Assembly (NCBI GenBank): GCA_037974335.1
Contig: CM075760.1
Coordinates: forward strand, 56,662,890 to 56,726,889
From: Prionace glauca
Taxonomy: Eukaryota > Chordata > Chondrichthyes > Carcharhiniformes > Carcharhinidae
DNA length: 64,000 bases
Reading direction: 5' to 3'
The translations under genes were made by a program, and so were the position numbers. This document shows positions 53,213 through 63,639 of this stretch, in pieces. Position 1 is the first letter of the stretch. Every line of letters starts with the position of its first letter. Below the pieces are notes generated by a model. The model was given only the letters and a program-made list of their open reading frames with translations, was not told where the DNA came from and ran no database searches.

Positions 53213-55079
53213 ATAAGAACATAAGAAATAGGAGCAGGAGTAGGCCATCTAGCCCTTCGAGCCTGCCCCGCCATTCAATAAGATCATGGCTGATCTGTCG
53301 TGGCTCAGTTCCACCTTCCCGCCCTCTCCCCATAATCCTTAATCCCTTCTCTTATCAAAAACCCATCAACCCGTTTCTTAAAAATATTTAGCGAGGCAGC
53401 CTCCACCACTTCAACGGGCAGAGAATTCCAGAGATTCACCACCCTTTGAGTGAAGAAGTTCCTCCTCAACTCTGTTCTAAACCGCCTCCCCTTTATCTTG
53501 AGGCTGTGCCCCCTAGTCCTACTGTCTTTTTGAGCGGGAAGAGTCTCTCCACCTCTATCCTATCCATCCGATTCATCATCTTATACGTCTCAATGAGATC
53601 TCCCCTCATTCTTCTAAACTCTAACGAGTACAAGCCTAGTTTATTCAGCCTCTCCTCATAGCTCAATCCCCTCAACTCTGGTATCAGCCGAGTAAACCTC
53701 CTCTGCACTCCCTCCAGGGCCAAAATATCCTTGCGCAGGTGCGGCGCCCAAAACTGCACACAGTACTCCAGCTGCGGCCTCACCAATGCCCTATACAGCT
53801 GCAGCAAGACCTCGCTACTTTTATATTCAATCCCCCTCGCTATGAAGGCCAGCATCCCATTCGCCTTCCTGACCACCTGCTGCACCTGCAAGCTGGGTTT
53901 TTGCGACTCATGCACAAGGACCCCGAGGTCCCTCTGCACCGTTGCCTGCTGCAGTTTTTCGCCCCGTAAGTAATAGTCCTTCCTACCATTCCTCCTGCCA
54001 AAGTGGACCACCTCACACTTGCCAACATTAAATTCCATTTGCCATTTCCTGGCCCATTCGCCCAGCCTATCTAGATCCTTCTGCAGACTCTCCACACCCT
54101 CCTCACAATTTGCCTTTCCCCCAATCTTGGTGTCATCAGCAAATTTCGACACCCTGCACTCGGTTCCCTCCTCCAGATCATCTATATAAATGGTAAATAG
54201 CTGAGGCCCCAGCAACGACCCCTGGGGCACCCCACTAGTCACCAACTGCCAATCCGAATAGCATCCATTGACCCCCACTCTCTGCCTCCTATTTGACAAC
54301 CAATCCTCTATCCACGCTAACACCCTACCCCCAACTCCATGTCCCCTGACCTTCTGCAATAACCTCTTGTGAGGTACCTTGTCAAACGCCTTCTGAAAAT
54401 CCAGAAAGACCAGATCCACCGGCTCTCCTCTATCCACTGCCCTAGACACATCCTCATAGAACCCCAGTAAATTTGTCAGACACGACTTCCCTTTAATGAA
54501 ACCGTGTTGCGTCCGCCCTATCAAGCAATTCCCCTCAAGATGCCTCGCTATTTCCTCCTTAATGACGGATTCTAACATTTTACCTACCACAGACGTTAAA
54601 CTAACCGGCCTATAATTCCCCGCCTTTTGCCTGGCACCCTCCTTAGACAACGGCGTAACATTAGCCGTTTTCCAATCTTCCGGCACTTCCCCGGAATCCA
54701 GCGACGTCTGGAAAATAACCACCAAGGCATCCACTATCACCTCCGCCATTTCTTTCAGAACCCTCGGATGCATTCCATCCGGTCCTGGGGACTTGTCCAC
54801 AATCAGTCCCTCCAGTCTGTCGTGCACCACCTCTCTAGTAACAGTAATGTCATTAAGACCCTCCATTCCTACCACCTTTCCATCGCTAACACCCGGCAAA
54901 TTATTCACGTCCTCCTCCGTGAAGACAGAAACAAAAAAGTTATTTAAGACCTTAGCCATATCCCCATCCCCTACCACTAGCTCCCCTTTCTCATCCTCTA
55001 AAGGACCAACGTTCGCCCTAGCCAGCCTCTTCCTTTTTATATATTTATAAAAACTCTTGCTATCCTTTTTTATATTAGG
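53213..55079 (-). mobile_element. Young CR1-like LINE, longest copy of its family here
   Basis: 1.87 kb. The (CATAAGAA) tail at 53213-53235 (minus) is followed by 3' UTR and an ORF2 from the endonuclease-RT connector onward. It is inserted in the opposite-strand old LINE at 52037-53212/55080-55300, whose sequence CAGAG^GGTGGTGAATCTC is interrupted. Confidence 0.94.
53493..55077 (-). CDS. CR1-like ORF2 (connector and RT), 5'-truncated, frameshifted near its end
   Basis: Reads from NIKKDSKSFYKYIKRKRLAR through the connector (FFVSVFTEEDVNNLPG) into the RT with SPGPDGMHPRV, FLDFQKAFDKV, SGVPQGSLLGP and FADDTK. One base missing in an A/T run (near 53530) shifts the last part, so the C-terminal ~70 residues seen in the copies at 1 and 37.0 kb are lost here. 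Otherwise intact. Confidence 0.9.
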
Positions 55080-55300
55080 ATGGTGAATCTCTGGAATTCT
55101 CTGCCCCAAAGGGTGGTGGAGACTGGATGATTAGAAGTATTTAAAGTGAGGCGGATAAATATTTAATAGATGGAGGGATAGACGGCTATGGGAAGTAGCA
55201 CAGTGAAGGAGTTGAGGCCGAAATAGGTTAGATATGATTGCACTGAATGGCGGGACAAGCTTGAAGGGCCTGGTGGCCACTCCTGCTTCTATTTCGCGTG
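55080..55300 (+). mobile_element. Old CR1-like LINE, right part (3' end)
   Basis: GGTGAATCTCTGGAATTC, then GATGGAGGGATAGACGGC, AATGGCGGGACAAGCTTG and GGGCCTGGTGGCCACTCC continue the element interrupted at 53212. Confidence 0.8.
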
Positions 55301-55393
55301 ATCAATCGCTGCAGGTCAACAATTTCCCCCAGAATAAGAAAAGAAATGGAAAGGGGGAGAACAGAAAGATGTTTTACTCACAGATGTGGGAGA

Positions 55394-55941
55394 CCGGAGG
55401 AAGTTTGAGTCTGTCTGAAGCGCAATCTTCATTCACACAAAGCCCGGGCTGTGGTTGGCTGGAGGACCAGAGTCCTTCTGGTCCTCCAATGTTTCCCATT
55501 GGTCAGCAGCTCAGCGTGAAGGTCAGAGGGGTAGAGACTCCACCTCGCGGAGCCGGGAGCCCTGCCCCCACCCATTGTTCCCCTCCCCCTCCCATTGTTC
55601 CCCTCCCCCTCCCATTGTTCCCCTCCCCCTCCTCGAGCCAAGGTTTCCAGACAAGCGGCTGGCGGCTCCGACCAGAGCGAGAAGCCGCTCGGTGGTCGCC
55701 CCCTCCCCCCCGGCCCGGGATAGCGCATGTCCAAGAGAGAGGGGAAGCAGCGCATGTTCCGGGGAGAGGGGAACCTGCGCATGTGCGCGGGTCGCCCATT
55801 TCCCCACGACGGTCAGGCTGAGGTGTTGACCAATAGAAAGAGTTGGAGGACCGAAAGAACTCTGGTCCTCCAGCCAATCACATTTCCTTCATTGTGTGAA
55901 TGCGGAAGTTGGTTGAGGAGCTTCAGGCCAAAACTTCCTCC
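55394..55941. promoter_or_regulatory. Bidirectional, inverted-repeat promoter of the ZNF pair
   Basis: The left arm (55394-55525) and right arm (55808-55941) are imperfect inverted copies: AGGAAGTTT, TTCATTCACACAA, TTGGCTGGAGGACCAGAGT, GGTCCTCCAA, ATTGGTCA. Each arm carries CCAAT boxes (55498-55502, 55830-55834, 55874-55878). The centre is GC-rich, with three CCCATTGTTCCCCTCCCC units (about 55570-55630) and an NRF1-like TGCGCATGTGCGC at 55776-55788. It lies between two divergent ZNF genes, so it most plausibly drives both. Confidence 0.75.
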
Positions 55942-56116
55942 TGTGTGTAACGTTTGTTTAAAGGTGTTCTGTGAAGGGCAGGAGGTGACCAGACAAAGAA
56001 TAAGATCCACTAGGGAGTAATGTGGTAATTTGTCCGTGGAGCTGGGAGATATTTGGGGGTTTTAAATTAATACTTTGTATTTGTATTCACTGTGGGGAGT
56101 GATGATGTAGGTATAG

Positions 56117-56218
56117 AAAACACAGTAAGAAGTCTCACAACATCAAGAAAAAGTCCAACAGGTTTATTTGGAATCATGGACTTTCAGAGCACTGAACCTT
56201 CATCAGGTGAGTCATATA
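56117..56218 (+). mobile_element. Half MITE
   Basis: AACACAGTAAGAAGTCTCAC, AAGTCCAACAGGTTTATTTGG and CCTTCATCAGGTGAG match the left half of the element at 56402. Confidence 0.8.
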
Positions 56219-56239
56219 GATATCAGGGAGCAGCTTTGT

Positions 56240-56401
56240 CATTCACTTCAACAACTTAACATTTGAGGGGGAGGAGGTTGTAACGGGCCTAAAATTGTAT
56301 AAATCCCCAGGCCAAGGTGGGGTGATCCCCAGCCTGCTGTGGGAGGCAAGGAAGGAGATTGCAGTGACTCTGGCAATAATTAGCTGGCTACAGGAGAGGT
56401 A
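56240..56401 (+). mobile_element. CR1-like RT N-terminal scrap
   Basis: Reads KLYKSPGQGGVIPSLLWEA followed by LAIIS, comparable to the start of the RT domain ([11 protein letters not shown], then WEAR and AMI) of the CR1 at 11.2-15.2 kb. Cut by the MITE at 56402. Confidence 0.6.
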
Positions 56402-56580
56402 AACACAGTAAGAAGTCTCACAACACCAGGTTAAAGTCCAACAGGTTTATTTGTAGCAAAAACCACTAGCTTTCGGTGTGCTGTCCCTTCATCAGGTGGA
56501 GTGAGAGTTCTATAAAAGCGAGTGGCTTTTGCTACCAAATAAACCTGTTGGACTTTAACCTGGTGTTGTGGGACTTCTTA
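56402..56580. mobile_element. Palindromic MITE, complete
   Basis: The left end AAGAAGTCTCACAACACCAG (from 56410) and the right end CTGGTGTTGTGGGACTTCTT are inverted copies, each continuing as TTAAAGTCCAACAGGTTTAT and its complement. The centre has CTTTCGGTGTGCTG and CCTTCATCAGGTGGAG. No ORF; non-autonomous. Confidence 0.9.
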
Positions 56581-57745
56581 CGAATCTTACGAATCTGGTG
56601 GAATTCTTTGAGGAGGTGACAAAAACGGTTGACGATGGGAGAACCGTTGATGTCATCTATATGGATTTCTGTAAGGCGTTTGACAAAGTCCCTCACGGTA
56701 GGCTGGTAGAAAAGGTTAAGGCGCATGGGATACAAGGCCAGGTAGCTAGGTGGATTGAGAACTGGCTGGGAAATAGGAGACAGAGGGTAGCTGTGGAGGG
56801 GACCTTGTCGGGCTGGAGGCCAGTGACCAGTGGTGTGCCGCAGGGCTCAGTACTGGGACCTCTCCTCTTTGTAGTCTACATAAATGACTTGGAAGAGGGC
56901 GTAGATGGTGTGATTAGCAAGTTTGCTGATGACACCAAGATGGCAGGGTTGGCGGGTACGGAACTAGATTGTCAGGTGATACAACAGGATATAGATAGGT
57001 TGGTGCAGTGGGCAGATAGGTGGCAGATGGCATTTAATCCTGACAAATGCGAGGTGATGCATTTTGGATGGAATAATGCAGAGAGGAGCTATGTGATTAA
57101 AGGGAGGCCGATTAGGAGTATAGACATGCAGAGGGACCTGGGAGTGCAGGTTCACAAATCCATGAAGGTTGCGTCACAAGTGGAGAAGGTTGTTAGGAAG
57201 GCTTATGGGATGTTGGCCTTTATAAGAAGGGGCATAGAGTATAAAAGCTGCCGTCTAATGCTTCAGTTGTACAGAACGTTGGTTAGACCGCATTTGGAGT
57301 ACTGCGTCCAGTTCTGGTCACCTGACTACCGGAAGGACGTGGAGTCTCTGGAAAGGGTGCAGAGGAGGTTTACCAGGATGTTGCCTGGCATGGGGGGACT
57401 GGGTTACGAGGAGAGGTTGAAGAAACTGGGACTATTTTCCTTGGAAAGACGGAGATTGAGAGGGGACATGATAGAAGTATTTAAGATAATGAAGGGAATG
57501 GATAGAGTTAATAGTGAGAGACTGCTCCTAGACTGGGTACGAACACGAGAGGTCATCATTTAAGGGTGAGGGGGGAGAGGTATAATTTGGAGGTGAGAAG
57601 AAGGTTCTTTGCGCAGAGTTGTGGGGGTCTGGAACGCGCTACCGAGTAGGGTGGTGGAGGCAGGAACATTGGACTCGTTTAAGATGCAGTTAGATAGGCA
57701 CATGAGTGAAACGAGAATGGAGGGATATGGTAGGGGCTATTAAAT
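56581..57745 (+). mobile_element. CR1-like LINE of a third subfamily, RT and 3' end
   Basis: Begins flush with the MITE end and contains RT, 3' UTR and a terminus near 57742 (GAGGGATATGGTAGG). Subfamily hallmarks such as KMAGLAGTELDCQ distinguish it from both other CR1 groups. It lies in the presumed intron of the plus-strand ZNF gene. The 57746-57936 stretch after it is unassigned. Confidence 0.88.
56583..57563 (+). CDS. CR1-like RT fragment, 5'-truncated and shortened
   Basis: [55 protein letters not shown] (catalytic), MHFGWNNAERS, MLAFIRRGIEYK and LYRTLVRPHLEYCVQFW in order, then a frameshift around 57530 (LLDWVRTREVII) truncates the C-terminus. All RT motifs after motif A are intact. 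Confidence 0.88.
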   Translation, partial: NLTNLVEFFEEVTKTVDDGRTVDVIYMDFCKAFDKVPHGRLVEKVKAHGIQGQVARWIENWLGNRRQRVAVEGTLSGWRPVTSGVPQGSVLGPLLFVVYINDLEEGVDGVISKFADDTKMAGLAGTELDCQVIQQDIDRLVQWADRWQMAFNPDKCEVMHFGWNNAERSYVIKGRPIRSIDMQRDLGVQVHKSMKVASQVEKVVRKAYGMLAFIRRGIEYKSCRLMLQLYRTLVRPHLEYCVQFWSPDYRKDVESLERVQRRFTRMLPGMGGLGYEERLKKLGLFSLERRRLRGDMIEVFKIMKGMDRVNSERLLLDWVRTREVII

Positions 57746-57936
57746 AGGGTTAAACCTCGGGAGACACCGGAAAGGCAGGCTGTAAGATGAATATTTTTGT
57801 CTTTATTCCACAGGTGGAGGTCCACCTCGTGTCAAACGAGGGGCATTCACATGGCGGGTCGTGCGTGGGCTGCTCTTGGAAGTTCCAGGAGTGGCCTAGT
57901 ACTTCATGTCGGTGTGTGTGCTTGATCCTGGACCGG

Positions 57937-58107
57937 TAGATGGGCGCCGCAACAGCTCAGTGACCAGCACTGCTGGCTGTGCAGGCACATGGATTTGGGC
58001 CTGTGTCTGTGGGAGTTTGCGCATTCTCCCTGTAGTTGCGTGGGTTTCCTCCGGGCGCTCCGGTTTCCTCCCACACCCCAAAGATGTGCTCTCAGGCTAA
58101 TCTGTTT
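57937..58107 (+). repeat. SINE fragment, diverged head
   Basis: GTTTGCGCATTCTCCCTG, GTTGCGTGGGTTTCCTCCGG and TTTCCTCCCACACCCC are body motifs. The tRNA-like head is barely recognisable. Confidence 0.7.
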
Positions 58108-58204
58108 TTACCAAATTGACACTATTTCTTCCCTGAATCTGACTGAGTAGGGTTCCATTCATAGATATGCAGGGTAGAACAGGTGTCTACTCGTGACACT
58201 AATA

Positions 58205-58700
58205 CATAAACTTTAAAACTTTAGTTAGATGGTAGAGACGGGGCAAATGGAATTCAATCCTTAAAAAGTTTGAAGTAATGCATTTTGGGAGGAGTAATGA
58301 AAAAGGATTGGTTTAGGCTAGTGGGTCATTGTTTTGTAACTGGTCGGCACAACATCGTGGGCCGAAGGGCCTGTTCTGCGCTGTAATGTTCTATGTTCTA
58401 TGTAACAGAATGCACAATGAATAGTCAGATCCTAGAGGTTCAGAGTGACCTTGGTGTGTATGTCCATAGATCTCTGAAGACAGCAGGACAGGTACATAAG
58501 GGGATTCAGAAAGCACATGGGATACTTGCCTTTATTAACTGAGGCATTGAATATAAGGGCAGGGAGGTTCTGATGTAGCTGTACATAAGAAATAGGAACA
58601 GGAATAGGCCATCTAGCCCTTCGAGCCTTCCCCTGCCCTGTATAAACCACTGATTAGGCCACAGGTGAAGAACAGTGTACAGTTCTGGTTGCCATGCAGG
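58205..58700 (+). mobile_element. Old CR1-like LINE with two short nested CR1 ends
   Basis: Host motifs: GGAATTCAATCCTTAAAAAG, AATGCATTTTGGGAGG, then GGTTCAGAGTGACCTTGG and ATACTTGCCTTTATTAAC. 58309-58405 is a separate CR1 3' end (GGGCCGAAGGGCCTGTTCTG, TTCTATGTTCTATG). 58583-58635 is a minus 3' scrap (CATAAGAAATAGGAACAG). Confidence 0.7.
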
Positions 58701-58739
58701 AGAAATAACAGAAAGTAGCCATGTTTCTGTTATTTCTCC

Positions 58740-58992
58740 TGCATGGAGATTTTCAGCTCTCTGGAAGCAGTGAGCATGGATCTGTCAACTAGCTTCAATC
58801 AGCACCTACAGGAGATTTGGGAGGTTGAATATTAGATACAGCAGAGTGAGAATAGAGGGAGACTGTGTGGGTTGAAGATTTACAGCTTTTGTGGAGTGAG
58901 AGAGGAAAGAATGTTCCATAAAAACTAGAGTTGTCTGTTCTGAATTTCTATCTTGTACTGACACTGATGACTTTTGTAAATTGTTTTTACAG
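58740..58992 (+). other. Conserved intron-side flank of the ZNF terminal exon
   Basis: Matches, inverted, 63190-63560. It includes GGAGATTTTCAGCTCT, TAGATACAGCAGAGTGAGAA, TTACAGCTTTTGTGG and TTCTGAATTTCTATC, and ends in TGTTTTTACAG at 58982-58992. The short match TTCTGAATTTC also occurs inverted at 51.57 kb beside the other ZNF. Confidence 0.65.
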
Positions 58993-59344
58993 AATATTAG
59001 AAGAGGAATCACACAGATAAATCTTAAGTATCACATCTCAGTCTGACAGAGTCACCCAATTCCTTGGAAACTAATTTTCCTCAGCCTCTGAATATGAAGG
59101 AGAAATGTTTGAGCGGTCTGTCGACTGCAAGATTTTAAGCAACAGTGTGACTGGAAAAACACTGGGATACAAACACACACCTGAGTGAGAGTGTTCCTGT
59201 GCACTGAGTGTGGAAAGAGCTTTAACCAGTTACACAACCTGAAAATACATCGCAGCATTCACAGCGGGGAGAGACTGTACCATGTTGTCTGTGTGAACAA
59301 GGCGTCAAATGATAAAACTGCAATGAGACAAGGAGACCGACAAT
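58993..59344 (+). other. 5' part of the terminal ZNF exon with an out-of-frame relic finger
   Basis: From the acceptor the exon runs to the main ATG at 59345. A different frame (59185-59367) encodes [20 protein letters not shown] with SIHSGER, an intact-looking finger that cannot join the main protein without a frame change. The paralogue has the same relic. Confidence 0.65.
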
Positions 59345-60187
59345 ATGGAAAAACCATGGAAATGTGAGGACTGTGAGAAGAGATACAAATCACCCTCTCT
59401 ACTGGAAGCTCATCGACGCAGCCACACTGGGGAGAGGCCGTTCACCTGCTGTGTTTGTGGGAAGGGATTCAGTGATTCATCCACTCTGCAGAGACACCAG
59501 CGAGTTCACACCGGTGAGAGTGCATTCACTTGCTGTCAGTGTGGGAAGGGATTTACTCAGATATCCAGCCTACAGACACACCAGCTAGTTCACACTGGGG
59601 AGAGGCCATTCATCTGCCCTGAGTGTGGGAAGGGATTCAGTAAGTCATCCAACCTACAGAAACACCAGCGAGTTCACACAGGAGAGAGGCCGTTCAGCTG
59701 CTCTGAATGTAGGAAAAGATTCACTCAGTTATCTCATCTGCGGGCACACCAGCGGGTTCACACTGGGGAGAGACCATTCACTTGCACTCAGTGTGGGAAG
59801 GGATTCACTCAATTGTACAGTCTGCAGACACACCAGCGAGATCACACTGGGGAGAGACCATACAGCTGCTTTCAGTGTGGGAAAGGATTCGTTCATTTAT
59901 CAAACCTGCAGACACACCAGCGAGTTCACACTGGGGAGAGGCCATTCACCTGCTCTCAGTGTGGGAAGGGATTCACTCAGTTATCCAACCTGCGGAGACA
60001 CCAGCGAGTTCACTCTGGAGAGAGGCCGTTCACCTGTCCCGTGTGTGGGAAGGGATTCACTCGGTTATCTACCTTGCAGTCACACCAGCGAGTTCACACT
60101 GGGGGGAGACTGCTCATTTGCTCTCAGTGTGGGAAGGGATTCTGTGATTCATCCACCCTGCTGACACACCAACAAGTTCACAAGTGA
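59345..60187 (+). CDS. C2H2 zinc-finger protein, ten fingers
   Basis: 280 codons from [18 protein letters not shown] to the stop: ten 28-residue C2H2 fingers with HTGERPF linkers (one HTGESAF, one HTGGRLL). Nuclear DNA-binding protein. Same length and finger number as the gene at 50320. The helix residues (GFSDSS, GFTQIS, GFSKSS, RFTQLS, GFTQLY, GFVHLS, GFTRLS, GFCDSS) differ from those of the paralogue, so DNA targets should differ. No KRAB-type domain in the window. Its 3' UTR resembles that of the other gene (TTTCTGCTGGACTGGCC). Confidence 0.93.
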   Translation: MEKPWKCEDCEKRYKSPSLLEAHRRSHTGERPFTCCVCGKGFSDSSTLQRHQRVHTGESAFTCCQCGKGFTQISSLQTHQLVHTGERPFICPECGKGFSKSSNLQKHQRVHTGERPFSCSECRKRFTQLSHLRAHQRVHTGERPFTCTQCGKGFTQLYSLQTHQRDHTGERPYSCFQCGKGFVHLSNLQTHQRVHTGERPFTCSQCGKGFTQLSNLRRHQRVHSGERPFTCPVCGKGFTRLSTLQSHQRVHTGGRLLICSQCGKGFCDSSTLLTHQQVHK

Positions 60188-60419
60188 ATAGGGGGATTAG
60201 ATTCTGCTGTTATTGTTTCTGTTCTCAATTACATCCTGGACTGCATTTTGTTCATTCTCACAGTTGGTCAATGGGGAGGGTTTCTTTCTGCTGGACTGGC
60301 CGGTCTCTCAACTTTGCCTCCAGTGGGCTGATGCTCTTTGAGTCTTGTTGCAAATACCTGGTTTTAAATTTCACAAGAATCACAGAGTGACAGGGTGTTA
60401 GGAAGGTCAGAGATATTTA

Positions 60420-60745
60420 GTCAGAATTTCTGTTTGAAATTCCCCAAATGCCCATCCAATTTCCTTTGTAATTGTTTATTGTCTCCACTTCCCCCACCCT
60501 TTAGTGAGCGAGTTCCAGTTCATTACCATGCACTGCATCAAAATATTCTTCCTCACATCCCCATGCAGCTCTGATTCAAAACCTTAAATCTGTGTACCCC
60601 TTGTCCTTGTCCCATCAGCGAATGGGAACATCTTTTCTTTGTCCACCTTATCTAAATCTGTCAGAATCTTGCCCACCTCTATCAAATCTCCCCTCAACCT
60701 CCTTTGCTCCAAGGGCAACAACCCCAGTCTGACATCGACAATAAA
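60420..60745 (-). mobile_element. Old LINE 3' fragment
   Basis: CACCCTTTAGTGAGCGAGTTCC, ATTCTTCCTCACATCCCC, CACCTCTATCAAATCTCCCC and CTCCAAGGGCAACAACCCCAG on the minus strand. The 60746-61553 stretch is unassigned apart from a GA run near 61267. Confidence 0.65.
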
Positions 60746-61553
60746 GAACAAAGTAACAGAATATGTTAATACCTGAAATCGAATGGGAATGTTTAATTAC
60801 AGTTTTAAAAATATTGTGAACATATTGTCCTGGACAATAAAGGAATTTGAATAACTCACCTTGGGTGTGGCGAAATGAAAGGTCCTTTACAAATTCAGCC
60901 TAGCCATAAGATTTGCACTCGAGTGAGCATAAGATATTTCACTCCAGGTATGATTCAACTGACCCACGAGGAAATTTTTAGCAAACATAGTTAATTTAAG
61001 AACACAGTTAAAATATAAGAAGAAAAATTAGCATAATTTTTACCGATCGCAATAAAAAGCAACCATGATCTTGTCTCAACCTGAACAGTTAAGTCCAAAT
61101 CAAATAATCCCTACAAACTTACAGCTCATTTTAGGCTTTGCACAGAAAGCAAGTATGCTCACCTGATGCTGGATTTTGCAACTTTTTAACACCTGTTGTG
61201 AATTAGTCCTTTAAACATTGATTTCAAACTTTGACTTCCCAGTTCTGGAAATTTCAGGACCTTGAGATAGAGAGAGAGAGAGAGAGACTGCTTGCCACTA
61301 TCTTCCAGCTGGCAACTCACAGGTAGCAGAATCTTCACTCCACAGAAAGAGATGAGAAACACTCCTCTCAGTCTGCAGTCCAAAGAGCATGTGACAAAAG
61401 AAAACTAAAACCTTTCTCCTGTGAAAGAAATGTCCAAAGACAGCATTGACCTTTTAATCAGGCTCAACACAACAGTTTGAAAAGGGTCATAAAACTCCAG
61501 GTTACTGGATTAGCCCAGACTGAAAATAATCAAGCTGCCCATTATATTCAAAG

Positions 61554-61865
61554 AACAGAATCCTGACAGTACAGAAGGAGGCCATTTGGCCCATCAAGCC
61601 TGCACTGACAACAATACCAGCCTATCTCAGTAACCCCACGTATTTACCCTGCTAATCCCCAGAAACGAGGGTCAATGTAACATAACCAATCAACCCAAAC
61701 CACAGAACTTTGGACTGTGGGAAGAAACCAGAACACCTGGAGGAAACCCATGCAGACACAGGGAGGATGTGCAAACTCCACACAGACAGTGACCCAAGCC
61801 AGGAATCAAACCTGAATCCCTGGTACTGTGAGGCAGCAGTGCTAACCACTGTGTCACCACACCGT
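61554..61865 (-). repeat. tRNA-headed SINE, near full length
   Basis: Minus-strand copy with GGAGGAAACCCATGCAGAC, GAGGCAGCAGTGCTAACCAC (A box) and CCATTTGGCCCATCAAGCC tail. The 61866-62469 stretch is unassigned. Confidence 0.88.
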
Positions 61866-62469
61866 CATATTGTTCTTTGCATTAGCTGAGTTGTAAATCA
61901 GTGAAAGCCAGCACAATACTTGGTCTCTGAAACACTCCTACATCCGTGAACTTTGTTTTAAAGAAATCCACATTTGAATGCCCAGCCAGGATATGAAATA
62001 TCAGCGCCTTAACAGGGAGATAAGACAGACACACACTATATTTGATCTTTTCAACAGCACATCTGAGAGTTAAGAATGTGTGACATGATTTTGGGAAACC
62101 GGAGTGAGTGTGCACATCTGATTTGTTACATGTGAAAAATAGCAAGCCTAAATTCATGGTGAGATGGAGTGAAGAGCAGGTCCCAAACACACACAGCTAC
62201 TTGAGACACAGCAGGAGATGAAATGGTTAATGTGGCCAGGGGATTGAGACAACATTGTGACAACATCAAGGCATTGACACACACTCCAGAGAGAAACTGA
62301 GTTCAAAACAATCAGGATCCAATTTAACACAGTGCACATTAAACACAATGTGAGGAAAATTAAAGTAAAATGGATAAAATTATAGATTGGGACAATTAAG
62401 AGCTTGGAAGAAATAACACTGAGTAAAAACTGTCCACAAGTTGGATAGGGGGTAAAGAGAGAGCTGGAG

Positions 62470-62810
62470 AATCTTTTACATCCTTCCTGTAATGAGGTGA
62501 CCAGAACTGAGCACAGTACTCCAATTGGGGTCTGACCAGGGTCCTATAAAGCTGCAACATCATCTTTCGACTCTGAAATTCAATTCCTCAACTGATGAAG
62601 GCCTGTACACCATAAGCCTTCTTAACCATAACTTCAACCTGCGCAGCTTCTTTGAGCATCCTATGAACTCGGACTCCTCTGATCTTCCACACTGCCAAGA
62701 GTCCTACCATTAATATTATGTTCTGCCATTCTATTTGACCTGCTAAAATTAACACTTTACACTTATTGCCATCCTATTTGACCTGCCAAAATGAACCACT
62801 TCATAGAGGA
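62470..62810 (-). mobile_element. Old CR1-like LINE fragment
   Basis: GAGGTGACCAGAACTGAGC, TACTCCAATTGGGGTCTGACC, CTGATGAAGGCCTGTACACC and TTGACCTGCCAAAATGAACC match the RT C-terminal region on the minus strand. Confidence 0.75.
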
Positions 62811-63189
62811 AATCGCTTTCTGTTAAAGAGCCTGCCAAACCCTCTCACCCACTTTTCCTAAAGTGCATCAATCTCATCAGGAAAACTCCAGAACAATCAA
62901 ATATTTTTACTGATAAAAGTTTATTAATGAAACAGAACATAGTTAAAACATACAGAAAATGACAAGAGGATCAAAGACAACCAAAGTAAAAGGATGTTCA
63001 CAATGTTCTGGACACAAATGGTTTCTCTTTAATTCATCTGTAGCCTGTTCCCTGCCCTCTTTGTGGAAAACGTCCACTCAGTCCAAAGCATGACCCTCAC
63101 CTTCCGCTTGCCATTAGAATTTACTATCTTGCTCTCATGCTCATATTTTTGTCCTCGGCCTTGTCTGTGTAAAAGGAGTTAACAAAGTG

Positions 63190-63560
63190 CATTAGTGTCA
63201 GTCCAGGATAGAAATTCAGAACAGACAATTCTAGTTTTTATGGAACATTCTTTCCTCTCACATTTCCCAAAAGCTGTAAATCTCCATCCCACACTGTTTT
63301 GACAAAGGGTCACCTGGACTCGAAACATCAGCTCTTTTCTCTCCTTACAGATGCTGCCAGGCCTGCTGAGATTTTCCAGCATCTTCTCTTTTGGTTCCCA
63401 TCCCACACACTCTCCCTCCATTCTCACTCTGCTGTATCTAATATTCACCCTCCCAATTCTCCTGAAGTTGATGATTGAGGCTGATTGACAGAACCATGCT
63501 CACTGCTTCCTGTCCTGGAGACAGAGCTGAAAATCTCCATGCTGCCAGACAGATGTATGT
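63190..63560 (-). other. Inverted copy of the ZNF intron flank, with a half MITE inside
   Basis: 63190-63301 and 63396-63560 are the inverted counterpart of 58740-58992. 63302-63395 is a half MITE (GGTCACCTGGACTCGAAAC, GATGCTGCCAGGCCTGCTG). No finger exon follows on this strand between 60.2 and 63.2 kb. Confidence 0.7.
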
Positions 63561-63639
63561 CTAAATGACTGGACTAAAAATGTATGGAATGTACAGATTG
63601 GACTCACTTCCTTACCCTTCAGTTTTTCAAGTCCCCAAT

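Noticed and set aside
55429-55877. Long overlapping ORFs in the GC-rich region between the ZNF genes
   Set aside because: High GC content lacks stop codons by chance; proteins are low complexity and no frame has family resemblance or splice support.
59364-60164. Alternative-frame serine-rich ORFs over the plus-strand ZNF
   Set aside because: Periodic 84-bp finger repeats keep other frames open; they are shadows of the C2H2 array.
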